This document shows, one piece after another, positions 18,523-28,085 of a DNA stretch of 64,000 nt (position 1 is the stretch's first letter; every line of letters begins with the position of its first letter). The notes below the pieces were generated by a model. It was not told where the DNA came from. It ran no database searches and saw nothing but the letters and a program-made list of their open reading frames with translations. The stretch lies in NCBI RefSeq assembly GCF_034479515.1, contig NZ_CP140152.1, forward strand, positions 5,828,001 through 5,892,000, in the 5' to 3' direction. The position numbers were made by a program, and so were the translations under genes. The stretch comes from Duganella zoogloeoides. Its GTDB lineage: Bacteria > Pseudomonadota > Gammaproteobacteria > Burkholderiales > Burkholderiaceae_D.

Positions 18523-19302
18523 ATGTCCAAGAGCCTGTTTCAAAAGCCGATCGAAATCAAGATTTCCACTGTTGTTGCGGTCTCCGCCATCCTCACCACG
18601 GCGGACGTTTCCGCGCTCGATGCGGCACTGGCCAAGATGACCGGCGGCAGCGCCGACTTTTTCGAAGACGACCTGACCGTGATCGACATTGCCGCCTTGC
18701 CAGCCGGCACGGCCATCGACTGGAAGGCCATCATCGCGGTGCTGGCCAGGTATCGTTTGAAGCCGGTGGCCGTGCGCAATGCGCCCGCCGCCATGGCCGC
18801 CGAGATCGCCGCGCACGGCCTGAGCCTGGAAACGGCCAGCAAGCCGCGCGAAGAAGAAGCTGCCAGCGCACCCCGCGCCGCGCCGAAGCCGGCGCCCGCA
18901 CCAGCCCGGGCGTCGCCCACTATTTCCAGCACCGCCGAACCGCTGCCCAACGGCCAGCAAGTGATGATCATCGACACCCCGGTACGCGCCGGCCAGCGCA
19001 TTTATGCGCGCGGCTGCGACCTGATCGTGACCGCCGTGGTCAACAACGGCGCCGAGATCATTGCCGACGGCAGCATTCACGTCTACAACACGCTCAACGG
19101 CCGCGCGCTGGCCGGGGCGTCCGGCAATGCCGACGCCCGTATCTTTGCTTTGAACATGTCGCCGGAACTGGTGTCCATCGCCGGCGTGTACCGTACTTTT
19201 GAAGACGGCTTCCCGGCCGAATTTGCACGCTCCCCCGCGCAAATACGTTTAATGGGTGACCGAATCGATATACTATCTGTCAATTCTGCAACCCGCGCCT
19301 GA
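18523..19302 (+). CDS. minC: Septum site-determining protein MinC
   Basis: 259-residue inhibitor of FtsZ polymerisation that keeps division away from the poles. The N-terminal FtsZ-binding domain spans about 5-105 and the C-terminal beta-helix that dimerises and binds MinD about 145-250, with VRAGQRIYA, GAEIIADGSIHVY and GRALAGASGN typical. The two are joined by a linker of about 35 residues rich in alanine and proline, long for the family. First gene of minC-minD-minE, 35 bases before minD. Confidence 0.95.
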   Translation: MSKSLFQKPIEIKISTVVAVSAILTTADVSALDAALAKMTGGSADFFEDDLTVIDIAALPAGTAIDWKAIIAVLARYRLKPVAVRNAPAAMAAEIAAHGLSLETASKPREEEAASAPRAAPKPAPAPARASPTISSTAEPLPNGQQVMIIDTPVRAGQRIYARGCDLIVTAVVNNGAEIIADGSIHVYNTLNGRALAGASGNADARIFALNMSPELVSIAGVYRTFEDGFPAEFARSPAQIRLMGDRIDILSVNSATRA

Positions 19303-19337
19303 GTGGCCGCCGTTCCTCTTTCTGTAAAGGATTATCT

Positions 19338-20153
19338 GTGGCAAGAATCATAGTTGTAACGTCCGGTAAGGGCGGTGTCGGTAAGACGACCACGAGCGCC
19401 AGTTTTTCCACTGGCCTGGCCATGCGCGGCCACAAGACTGCAGTGATCGACTTCGACGTCGGGCTGCGCAATCTCGACCTGATCATGGGTTGCGAACGCC
19501 GCGTGGTGTACGACCTGATCAATGTGATCAACAAGGAAGCCACGCTGAACCAGGCCCTGATCAAGGACAAGCACTGCGACAACCTGTTCATCCTGCCCGC
19601 TTCGCAAACGCGCGACAAGGATGCCTTGTCGGAAGAAGGCGTGGAAGTGGTGTTGAACGAACTGGTCAACATGGGCTTCGAGTACATCATCTGCGATTCG
19701 CCGGCCGGTATCGAGCACGGCGCGCTGATGGCGCTCACCTTTGCCGACGAAGCGATCATCGTTACCAACCCGGAAGTGTCGTCGGTGCGCGATTCGGACC
19801 GCATCCTCGGCATCCTGCAAGCCAAGTCGCGCCGCGCCCAGAGTGGCGGCGAGCCGGTCAAGGAACACCTGTTGATCACCCGCTACTCACCGAAACGCGT
19901 GGAAGCGGACGAAATGCTGTCGCACGAAGATGTGAAGGAAATCCTGCGCATCTCGCTGATCGGCATCATTCCGGAATCGGAGTCGGTACTGCATGCATCG
20001 AACCAGGGCAACCCGGCGATTCATTTCAAAGGTACCGATGTGGCGCAAGCCTACGAGGACGTGGTCGCGCGCTTCCTCGGCGAAGAACGTCCCCTGCGCT
20101 TCGTCAACTACGAAAAACCGGGCTTCCTGCAGCGACTTTTCGGGAGTAAGTGA
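19338..20153 (+). CDS. minD: Septum site-determining ATPase MinD
   Basis: 271-residue ParA/MinD-type ATPase that binds the membrane in its ATP form, recruits MinC and oscillates with MinE. The deviant Walker A GKGGVGKTT lies at 10-18 with signature lysine K11 and P-loop lysine K16; DFDVGLRNLDL and CDSPAGIE give the switch regions. The C-terminal amphipathic membrane helix is seen as GFLQRLFGSK. A good ribosome site (AAAGGA) precedes the ATG. Its stop lies two bases before the minE ATG. Confidence 0.97.
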   Translation: MARIIVVTSGKGGVGKTTTSASFSTGLAMRGHKTAVIDFDVGLRNLDLIMGCERRVVYDLINVINKEATLNQALIKDKHCDNLFILPASQTRDKDALSEEGVEVVLNELVNMGFEYIICDSPAGIEHGALMALTFADEAIIVTNPEVSSVRDSDRILGILQAKSRRAQSGGEPVKEHLLITRYSPKRVEADEMLSHEDVKEILRISLIGIIPESESVLHASNQGNPAIHFKGTDVAQAYEDVVARFLGEERPLRFVNYEKPGFLQRLFGSK

Positions 20154-20155
20154 CC

Positions 20156-20407
20156 ATGGCTCTGCTTTCTTTCCTGTTCCCGCAAAAGCAGAAAACTGCG
20201 ACGGCGGCCAAGGAGCGGCTGCAAATCATCATCGCCCGCGAGCGCAACGGCCGCACCGGGCCGGACTTTCTGCCCGCGCTGCATAAAGAGCTGATCGACG
20301 TGATTTCGAAGTACACCAAGGTCAACGCCGACGACATCAAGATTTCGCTCGACCGCCAGGGCAACCTGGAAGTGCTCGACGTCAACGTGGTGCTGCCGGA
20401 CGCTTAA
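20156..20407 (+). CDS. minE: Cell division topological specificity factor MinE
   Basis: 83-residue activator of MinD ATPase. It begins MALLSFLF, the membrane-binding N-terminus, followed by the MinD-contacting helix (AKERLQIIIARER) and the dimerisation domain, ending LDVNVVLPDA. I start at ATG 20156, which has GGGAG nine bases upstream and gives the family N-terminus; a GTG two codons earlier is in frame but unlikely. The stop overlaps by four bases the stop of the convergent gene. Confidence 0.96.
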   Translation: MALLSFLFPQKQKTATAAKERLQIIIARERNGRTGPDFLPALHKELIDVISKYTKVNADDIKISLDRQGNLEVLDVNVVLPDA

Positions 20408-20976
20408 ACCGCAGGCTGGGACGGCACCTCGGCCTGCCCTTCGGGGTGGGCCGGATAGGCCGAGTTTACCGGGTTGGCTATCCCTGCCAGCTGCAGTTCC
20501 CGCGCCACGGCCACGCACGCTTCCACGTGCTGGTAGCCGATCTGGCGAAACGCAAAAAACCCGATTCCCGCCGACGCCAGCTGGCCCGCCAGCGGCACCA
20601 GCTTGCCGGCCTGCTTGGCCGCTGTTTTGACGCCGATGCGGCGCAGCACGTGCATGACCACCTCGCGCGTGACTACCTTGCCCACCAACATGCTGCCGAT
20701 GCCCACCGCCGCCTGGTACGCGATCATGCGGAAGCGCGGGTGCATGCGCTCGATCTGCTCTTCGGACAGGCCGAAGTGGCGGTTGATGTCTTCGATCAGG
20801 TTGGCGAACAGGCGCATGTCCGAGATGATGTCGAGCCCCGGAATCGGCACCGCCGCCACGCCGGCCGAGACCATGGCACGGCGTCGCACCAGTTGCCGGC
20901 AACGGTCGCGCACGGCGTCGAGATCGCGCACCGTGCCGGGTACCAATGTCCAATTTGTGTCTTTTTTCAAACCCAT
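20404..20976 (-). CDS. Hydrophobic DUF697/EcsC-like protein
   Basis: 190-residue protein with a helical, partly hydrophobic core. RRRAMVSAGVAAVPIPGLDI at about 40-60 resembles the hairpin of DUF697/EcsC proteins; ANLIEDINRHFGLSEEQ follows, then glycine-rich hydrophobic stretches (about 105-160) that could insert into or lie on the membrane. Family assignment is tentative and function unknown. I start at ATG 20976, preceded by GGGGG at a workable distance; the longer open frame enters a noticeably AT-rich stretch with unrelated composition. It ends overlapping minE by four bases. Confidence 0.55.
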   Translation of the reverse strand: MGLKKDTNWTLVPGTVRDLDAVRDRCRQLVRRRAMVSAGVAAVPIPGLDIISDMRLFANLIEDINRHFGLSEEQIERMHPRFRMIAYQAAVGIGSMLVGKVVTREVVMHVLRRIGVKTAAKQAGKLVPLAGQLASAGIGFFAFRQIGYQHVEACVAVARELQLAGIANPVNSAYPAHPEGQAEVPSQPAV

Positions 20977-21164
20977 TCTGGCCCCCGGAAGAGAAACTGA
21001 AGATTCTTTCCAAAATTCAACTTCTTCATTGAATTCACAGTTTTTAAAGTGTACCGTGTATTGGAAAGCCAGCAGTACACGATAGGAGCACGTCACTTTC
21101 TTGGCAATAGTTGTTGTTCCATGGAAAATAATCTCTGCTAATTTAGGGAGCAATTGTAAATCTC

Positions 21165-21173
21165 TGGTATATT
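21165..21173 (+). promoter_or_regulatory. Extended -10 promoter candidate of the OmpR-type regulator
   Basis: TG-G-TATATT matches the extended -10 pattern and lies 45 bases before the ATG. The -35 is poor, as allowed for extended -10 promoters. The whole region 20990-21200 is AT-rich for this genome. Confidence 0.4.
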
Positions 21174-21217
21174 GCCTGGTGTCAACTCTTTAACAATTAT
21201 TTCCCACGGGCAGCAGT

Positions 21218-21907
21218 ATGAGAATCGCTGTACTTGATAACGACCGCAGCCAGGCCGACCTGATATGCCAGGTGCTGACCTCCGCCGGTCACATTTGCCA
21301 TAGCTTCCAGACCGGGAAGGATGTCCTGGCGCAGGTCCGCAAGGACAGTTACGACATGCTCATCCTCGACTGGCAGGTGGTCGACATGACCGGTGCCGAG
21401 GTCATGCGTCGCGTGCGTGAAAAGCTGCCCGACACCGCGCCGGTGCTGTTTCTCACCACCAGTTCCGGCGAGGACGACATCGTTGCCGGCCTCGGTGCAG
21501 GCGCCGACGACTACATGATCAAGCCGCTGCGCCGCAGTGAAATGGTGGCGCGCGTGCAGGCGCTGCTGCGGCGCGCCTACCCGGCCCAGAACGGCGCCGA
21601 GCAGTTGCAGTTCGGTCAGTATGTATTCGAGACCCGCCCCGGTCGCTTGCTGATGGATGGCATCGTGCTCGATGTCACCCATAAGGAGTTCTACCTGGCA
21701 CTGTTATTTTTCCGCAACATCGGCCGTCCGCTGTCGCGCGCCTACATCCACGAAGCGGTGTGGATACGCGAGACCGCCGTGCCGTCGCGCACCATGGACA
21801 CCCACGTCTCGCGGGTACGCAACAAGTTGCAATTGAAGCCAGAAAACGGCTTCCGGCTGGTGCCGGTGTACAGCTACGGTTACCGCCTGGAAAAGCTGGG
21901 CGCCTGA
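21218..21907 (+). CDS. OmpR/PhoB-type response regulator, no kinase beside it
   Basis: 229-residue two-component regulator. The receiver at 1-118 has acidic residues D7/D9, phosphoacceptor D51 in LILDW, T80 and K102 in MIKPL. A winged-helix DNA-binding domain at about 130-227 contains THKEFYLALLFFRN and the recognition helix region RTMDTHVSRVRNKL, ending YSYGYRLEKL. All receiver residues needed for phosphorylation are present. Neither neighbour is a kinase, so it is an orphan; its targets are unknown. Confidence 0.9.
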   Translation: MRIAVLDNDRSQADLICQVLTSAGHICHSFQTGKDVLAQVRKDSYDMLILDWQVVDMTGAEVMRRVREKLPDTAPVLFLTTSSGEDDIVAGLGAGADDYMIKPLRRSEMVARVQALLRRAYPAQNGAEQLQFGQYVFETRPGRLLMDGIVLDVTHKEFYLALLFFRNIGRPLSRAYIHEAVWIRETAVPSRTMDTHVSRVRNKLQLKPENGFRLVPVYSYGYRLEKLGA

Positions 21908-21981
21908 AATGTGAACCGCTGGTTGCCCTCCCACTGCTCTCTCCTTAAGCAGTCACCCCGGCAGCAGTAGGGACATCGCGC

Positions 21982-21987
21982 TATAAT
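21982..21987 (+). promoter_or_regulatory. -10 box upstream of hemA
   Basis: A perfect TATAAT, preceded by GCGC, 40 bases before the hemA ATG; the -35 is weak. Transcription from about 21994 supports the start at 22027 rather than an in-frame ATG at 22000. Confidence 0.5.
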
Positions 21988-22026
21988 GTCCGCTAATTCA
22001 TGACACTGGCCCCGCCCGGAACCGAA

Positions 22027-23301
22027 ATGCAGCTGCTTGCCGTCGGCCTCAACCACCATACCGCCCCTGTCTCGCTGCGCGAGCAGCTGGCGTTCGCCCC
22101 CGAGCAACTGGGCCAGGCGGTGGTGGCGGCGCGCTCGTGGTTCGAACGCATCGACCATCGCGGCGCCGACGAGGCAGCCATCCTGTCCACCTGCAACCGC
22201 ACCGAGCTTTACGCGGCCAGCCAGGTACCCGATCCGCTCGACGCCGGCGCCCATTTCCTTGCCGATTTTCACAAGCTCAACTACGCCGACCTGCGCCCGC
22301 ACCTGTACATGCTGCCGCAGCACGACGCCGTGCGCCACACGTTCCGCGTGGCGTCCGGGCTCGATTCGATGGTGCTGGGCGAAACGCAAATCCTCGGCCA
22401 GATCAAGGACGCGATCCGCACCGCCGACGAAGCCGGCGGCCTCGGCACCTATCTGCACCAGCTGTTCCAGCGTAGTTTTTCGGTGGCCAAGGAAGTGCGC
22501 AGCACCACCGAGATCGGCGCCCACAGTGTGTCGATGGCGGCCGCTGCCGTGCGCCTGTCGCAGCGCATCTTCGACAAGATCTCCGAGCAGAACGTGCTGT
22601 TCATCGGCGCCGGCGAAATGATCGAATTGTGCGCCACGCATTTTGCCGCGCAAAACCCGCGCAGCATCACCATCGCCAACCGCACGCTGGAACGCGGCGA
22701 AGCGCTGGCCCACCGCTTTGGCGGCCGCGCCATGCGCCTGGCCGAGTTGCAGGACAAGCTGCACCAGTTCGACATCGTCATCTCGTGCACCGCCTCGTCG
22801 CTGCCGCTGATCGGCCTTGGCATGGTCGAGCGGGCCATCAAGGCGCGCCGTCACAAGCCGATGTTCATGGTCGATCTGGCCGTGCCGCGCGATATCGAAC
22901 CCGAAGTGGCGCGCCTGAACGACGCGTTTTTGTACACCGTGGACGACCTCGGCAAGGTGGTGCAGGCCGGCATGGAAAACCGCCAGGCCGCCGTCGCCCA
23001 AGCCGAAGCCATCATCGAGACCCGGGTGCAGTCGTTCATGCACTGGATCGACGACCGCGCCGTGGTGCCGGTCATCCAGAGCCTGCACGAGAACGGCGAG
23101 GCGCTGCGCCAGCTCGAACTCGACCGCGCGCGCAAGATGCTGGCCAAGGGCGAAGATATCGACGCAGTGCTGGAAGCGCTGTCGCGCGGCCTCACTGCCA
23201 AGTTCATGCATGGCCCGCAGCAGGCGCTGCACCGCGCCCAGGGCGAAGAACGCGCCCACCTGGCACAGTTGCTGCCACAGCTATTCCGCGGCCGTCGTTA
23301 G
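22027..23301 (+). CDS. hemA: Glutamyl-tRNA reductase
   Basis: 424-residue enzyme that reduces glutamyl-tRNA(Glu) to glutamate-1-semialdehyde, the first committed step of tetrapyrrole synthesis by the C5 route. It starts [15 protein letters not shown], has the active-site cysteine C56 in [10 protein letters not shown], an NADPH-binding domain (VLFIGAGEM at about 195, ANRTLERG) and a C-terminal dimerisation helix with [10 protein letters not shown] use ATG 22027 because it gives the family N-terminus. prfA follows 69 bases later. Confidence 0.97.
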   Translation: MQLLAVGLNHHTAPVSLREQLAFAPEQLGQAVVAARSWFERIDHRGADEAAILSTCNRTELYAASQVPDPLDAGAHFLADFHKLNYADLRPHLYMLPQHDAVRHTFRVASGLDSMVLGETQILGQIKDAIRTADEAGGLGTYLHQLFQRSFSVAKEVRSTTEIGAHSVSMAAAAVRLSQRIFDKISEQNVLFIGAGEMIELCATHFAAQNPRSITIANRTLERGEALAHRFGGRAMRLAELQDKLHQFDIVISCTASSLPLIGLGMVERAIKARRHKPMFMVDLAVPRDIEPEVARLNDAFLYTVDDLGKVVQAGMENRQAAVAQAEAIIETRVQSFMHWIDDRAVVPVIQSLHENGEALRQLELDRARKMLAKGEDIDAVLEALSRGLTAKFMHGPQQALHRAQGEERAHLAQLLPQLFRGRR

Positions 23302-23370
23302 CGCCCCTCCCCTGCCATGCTGCCGCGTCGATCGATGCGGCCTCCGTTATACCTCTCACAGAAATACGCT

Positions 23371-24447
23371 ATGAAACCATCCATGCTGGCCAAGCTCGAC
23401 CAACTGGCGAACCGCCTGGTCGAACTCGATGAATTGCTGATGTCCGAAGGCGCCACCGCCAATATGGACGCCTACCGCAAGATGACGCGCGAACACGCCG
23501 AACTCGGCCCGCTGGTCGCGCTGTATAAATCCTACCAGGACGCGCAAGGCGACCTGGTGGCGGCGCAAGACATGTTATCGGACCCGGAAATGAAGGAGTT
23601 CGCCCAGGACGAGATCGAGGCAGCCAGGGAGCGCCTGGCCGAGCTGGAGCTGGAACTGCAAAAAATGCTGCTGCCGAAGGATGCCAACGACGAGCGCAAC
23701 ATCTTCCTGGAAATTCGCGCCGGCACCGGCGGCGACGAATCGGCGCTGTTTGCCGGCGACCTGCTGCGCATGTACACGCGCTTTGCCGAGCGCAACCGCT
23801 GGCAAGTCGAGGTGGTGTCGGAATCGGCGTCGGACCTCGGCGGCTACCGCGAAGTGATCGTGCGCCTGGTGGGCAACAGCGTATACTCGAAACTGAAATT
23901 CGAATCGGGCGGCCACCGCGTGCAGCGGGTGCCCGCCACCGAGACGCAAGGCCGCATCCACACGTCGGCCTGCACGGTGGCAGTGATGCCCGAGGCCGAC
24001 GAGGTCGAGGACGTCCACATCAACCCGGCCGACCTGCGCATCGACACCTTCCGCGCGTCGGGCGCTGGCGGCCAGCACATCAACAAGACCGATTCGGCCG
24101 TGCGCCTGACCCACCTGCCCACCGGCATCGTGGTCGAGTGCCAGGACGACCGCTCGCAGCACAAGAACAAGGCGCAGGCGATGAAGGTGCTCGCGGCCCG
24201 CATCAAGGACGTGCAGTTGCGCGAACAGCAGTCGAAGGAAGCGGCCACCCGCAAGAGCCTGATCGGCTCGGGCGACCGCAGCGAACGGATCCGCACGTAT
24301 AACTATCCGCAAGGCCGCATGACCGACCACCGCATCAACCTGACCTTGTACAAGCTCGACTTCATCATGGATGGCGATTTGACCGAATTGACCAATGCGC
24401 TGGCGGCCGAGCACCAGGCCGAGTTGCTGGCGGCGCTGGGCGACTGA
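23371..24447 (+). CDS. prfA: Peptide chain release factor 1
   Basis: 358-residue RF1, which recognises UAA and UAG and triggers peptide release. The stop-codon recognition tripeptide PAT is at 188-190 and the catalytic GGQ at 233-235, the same numbers as in E. coli. The glutamine of GGQ is the known target of PrmC, whose gene lies two genes downstream. It starts [12 protein letters not shown], as E. coli RF1 starts MKPS. Confidence 0.97.
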   Translation: MKPSMLAKLDQLANRLVELDELLMSEGATANMDAYRKMTREHAELGPLVALYKSYQDAQGDLVAAQDMLSDPEMKEFAQDEIEAARERLAELELELQKMLLPKDANDERNIFLEIRAGTGGDESALFAGDLLRMYTRFAERNRWQVEVVSESASDLGGYREVIVRLVGNSVYSKLKFESGGHRVQRVPATETQGRIHTSACTVAVMPEADEVEDVHINPADLRIDTFRASGAGGQHINKTDSAVRLTHLPTGIVVECQDDRSQHKNKAQAMKVLAARIKDVQLREQQSKEAATRKSLIGSGDRSERIRTYNYPQGRMTDHRINLTLYKLDFIMDGDLTELTNALAAEHQAELLAALGD

Positions 24448-24539
24448 GCTTAAGAAGCCGCTAAGGCCAAACCAGCAACTTTGTGCGAAAATCCACGATT
24501 GTCGCCCATCGTCCATTGTCCAACCTGACCGGAACCACC

Positions 24540-25013
24540 ATGCACCAATCACGCTCCCTGCTGTTGTCCATCGCCGTCGCCAGCTTCGGCCTGATCGGCG
24601 TTGCCCTGTATCTCCAGCATGGGCTTGACCTGCTGCCCTGCCCGTTGTGCGTGATCCAGCGCTACCTGTTCCTGGCGATCGGTATCGCTGCCCTGGTCGG
24701 CGCGTACATCCCCAAGCCGAAGCTTGGCGCCGGCGTGGCCTTGCTGGCCGCACTGGGCGGCCTGTACACCGCCGGCAAGCATTTGTACGTGCTGGCCAAT
24801 CCGGGCCTGTCGTGCGGCATCGACCCGGTGGAAACTTTTCTGAACAAAATCCCCACTGCCACGTACTTGCCGTTCCTGTTCAAGGCTGACGGCCTGTGCG
24901 AGGACGCTACCGCGCCGTGGTTCGGCCTGTCGATTCCGCAGTGGGCATTCCTGTGGTTCGCGCTGTTTACCATTGCGCTGGCGTGGGCGCTGATCCGCCG
25001 CAGCCGCGCATGA
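24540..25013 (+). CDS. dsbB: Disulfide bond formation protein B
   Basis: 157-residue inner-membrane protein with four helices that reoxidises DsbA and passes electrons to quinone. The first periplasmic pair is C34/C37 (CPLC) and the second C92/C120, so both redox pairs are present. Start at ATG 24540, giving a short basic N-terminus before helix 1. Its stop overlaps the start of prmC (ATGA), which indicates translational coupling. dsbB between prfA and prmC is not the usual arrangement, in which prmC follows prfA directly. Confidence 0.93.
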   Translation: MHQSRSLLLSIAVASFGLIGVALYLQHGLDLLPCPLCVIQRYLFLAIGIAALVGAYIPKPKLGAGVALLAALGGLYTAGKHLYVLANPGLSCGIDPVETFLNKIPTATYLPFLFKADGLCEDATAPWFGLSIPQWAFLWFALFTIALAWALIRRSRA

Positions 25014-25852
25014 TCGCAGCGGTCACCGACCTCGTTGCCGGCGTGACCGTCGGCGCCCTGCAACGGCAGGCGCTGCTCGATGCGCTCGACTGGCGCGTGC
25101 TGCTGTGCCATGCACTCAACACCACGCGCGTCGGTTTGATCACCGGCTCCGAGCGCGCCTTGACGCCCGACGAAGCGCAGCGCTTCGGCGACCTGGTGCA
25201 GCGGCGCCTGGCCGGCGAACCGGTGGCCTACCTGGTGGGCCAGCGCGAATTTTTCGGCCTGCCGTTCGACGTGTCAGGCGCGGTGCTGATCCCGCGCCCC
25301 GATACCGAGCTGCTGGTGGAGTTGACGCTCGCCCGTCTGCCGCAAGGCGGCCGGGTGCTCGACATGGGTACCGGCAGCGGCGCGATTGCGGTATCGCTGG
25401 CACACACGCGGCGCGATGCCGACGTCACCGCGCTCGATGTCAGCGCCGACGCGCTGGCAGTCGCCCGCCGCAATGCCGACGCCAACGGCGTGCGCGTGAC
25501 GTTCCTGCACAGCGACTGGTTCGCGGCGCTGGCCGATACACCGCCGTTCGACATCATCGCCTCCAACCCGCCATACATCGCCAGCGGCGACCGCCACCTG
25601 TCCGAAGGCGATTTGCGCTACGAGCCGGTCGGTGCGCTGACCGATCACGCGGACGGCCTCTCGGCGTTGCGCATCCTGGTCGCCGGCGCCCCGGCGCACC
25701 TGGCGCAGCAAGGCTGGCTGCTGATGGAACACGGCTACGACCAGGCCGACGCCGTGCGCGCATTGCTGGCCAGCGCCGGCTATACCGACGTCCAGAGCTG
25801 GCGCGACATCGCCGACATCGAACGGGTCAGCGGCGGCCGCCGGCCGCTGTAG
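25010..25852 (+). CDS. prmC: Release factor glutamine N5-methyltransferase
   Basis: 280-residue methyltransferase that methylates the glutamine of the GGQ motif in release factors. An N-terminal helical substrate-binding part (1-75) is followed by a Rossmann methyltransferase with SAM motif DMGTGSG at 118-124 and the catalytic NPPY at 186-189. The protein ends near GGRRPL. It overlaps dsbB by ATGA and shares the prfA cluster, in line with its role in modifying RF1. Confidence 0.95.
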   Translation: MIAAVTDLVAGVTVGALQRQALLDALDWRVLLCHALNTTRVGLITGSERALTPDEAQRFGDLVQRRLAGEPVAYLVGQREFFGLPFDVSGAVLIPRPDTELLVELTLARLPQGGRVLDMGTGSGAIAVSLAHTRRDADVTALDVSADALAVARRNADANGVRVTFLHSDWFAALADTPPFDIIASNPPYIASGDRHLSEGDLRYEPVGALTDHADGLSALRILVAGAPAHLAQQGWLLMEHGYDQADAVRALLASAGYTDVQSWRDIADIERVSGGRRPL

Positions 25853-25855
25853 TTT

Positions 25856-27099
<1,244 letters not shown>

Positions 27100-27103
<4 letters not shown>

Positions 27104-27957
27104 GAATGGCCGACCGCCTGCCGCACCGACTGCCGGTAGGCGGTGGGCGTGGCGTCGGCGTGTTCACGGAAGGCGGTGGCGAAATTGGCGGCGCTGCGAA
27201 AGCCGATCTGCTCGGCGATCTGCTGCACGCTCATGTCGGTATCGACCAGCAGCTGGCGCCCGCGCATCATGCGCGCCTCGGCCAGGTAGGCAAACACGGT
27301 GATGCCGGCCTGCTGGCGGAACGCCTGCGACAGCCGCTTTTCGTACGTGCCCAGCGCGCGCGCGATGCCGGCCAGCGTAAGCGGCGCGGCCAGGTTGTCG
27401 TCGATCAGGCGCATGGCGGCGTCGGTCATGACGGCGTCGGGATGCGGATGAAAATGGATGTCGGGATGAACCGGGGTTGCCTGGGGCGTCGGCGCCGGCG
27501 CCGGTCCGGCGATGACGGCCGCCGCTGCCACCACGGCAGCGGCGGCGGCGGCGCGCACGCCCGCCAGCTCGAGGTGGATGCGCACGCGCGCAAACACCTC
27601 GGCCGGGTGATAGGGTTTGGTGATGAAATCGACGCCGCCCATGGCCAGGCCGGCCACCCGTTCGTCGGGGTCGTCGAGGGCGCTCAGGAACAGCACCGGG
27701 ATGTCGCGCGTAACCGGGTCGGCCTTGAGCAGGCGGCACGCGGCAAAGCCGTCCACCACCGGCATGCGCACGTCGAGCAGGATCAGGTCGGGCGGTTGGG
27801 CCAGCGCGCTCTGGTAGCCGGCAGCGCCGTCGGCCGCGCTGCGCACGTGGTAGAACTGGCGCCGCAGCAGGTCGGTGAGCACACGCAGTTCCTCCCGTTC
27901 GTCATCGACGATCAGGATACTCGGCCGTACTTTTTCAGAGCTGTTGACGGATAAGAT
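27100..27957 (-). CDS. Response regulator with AraC-type DNA-binding domain
   Basis: Receiver domain with D18/D19 in ILIVDDE, phosphoacceptor D62 in LILLDVRMP, S92 and K114 in FITKP, a linker of alanine and proline (about 130-165), and a C-terminal AraC/XylS pair of helix-turn-helix motifs (LTLAGIARALGTYEKRLSQAF and SVQQIAEQIGFRSAANFATAF). Length 285 residues from the start I propose. No ATG, GTG or TTG lies in frame upstream of the first receiver strand; the first GTG, at 27882, would cut off that strand and the acidic pocket. The codon ATC at 27957 has GGGAG six bases upstream and is in frame, so an AUC start is my best reading. Its stop overlaps the start of the degenerate kinase. Confidence 0.75.
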
Positions 27958-27986
27958 GGCGCGCTCCCACTGGGGAATACGCGCCG

Positions 27987-28016
27987 ATTATACACAGCAC
28001 ACCGGGCGATTTTCAC
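27987..28016 (-). promoter_or_regulatory. Probable sigma-70 promoter of the response regulator/AraC gene
   Basis: Minus strand GTGAAA (28016-28011), 18-base spacer, then a perfect TATAAT (27992-27987). Transcription would start near 27980, about 23 bases before the proposed ATC start codon. Confidence 0.5.
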
Positions 28017-28085
28017 CACCTTTTATCTACTTTAGGTAACTGTCTCCTCCAGCAAAAGTCCTGTCTCCGGATTCAGAATATCAAG

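Noticed and set aside
18276..18530. 84-codon minus-strand frame between metR and minC
   Set aside because: No family resemblance, no ribosome site, and it overlaps the minC start. The region more likely holds the promoters of metR and minC, though I could not place them.
27920..27970. prfB-like +1 frameshift: GTG at 27970 reading to CTC TGA, then shifting into the receiver frame
   Set aside because: The CTC TGA resembles the CTT TGA slip site of prfB, but there is no stimulating Shine-Dalgarno sequence before it and no ribosome site before the GTG. The AUC start with GGGAG is simpler.
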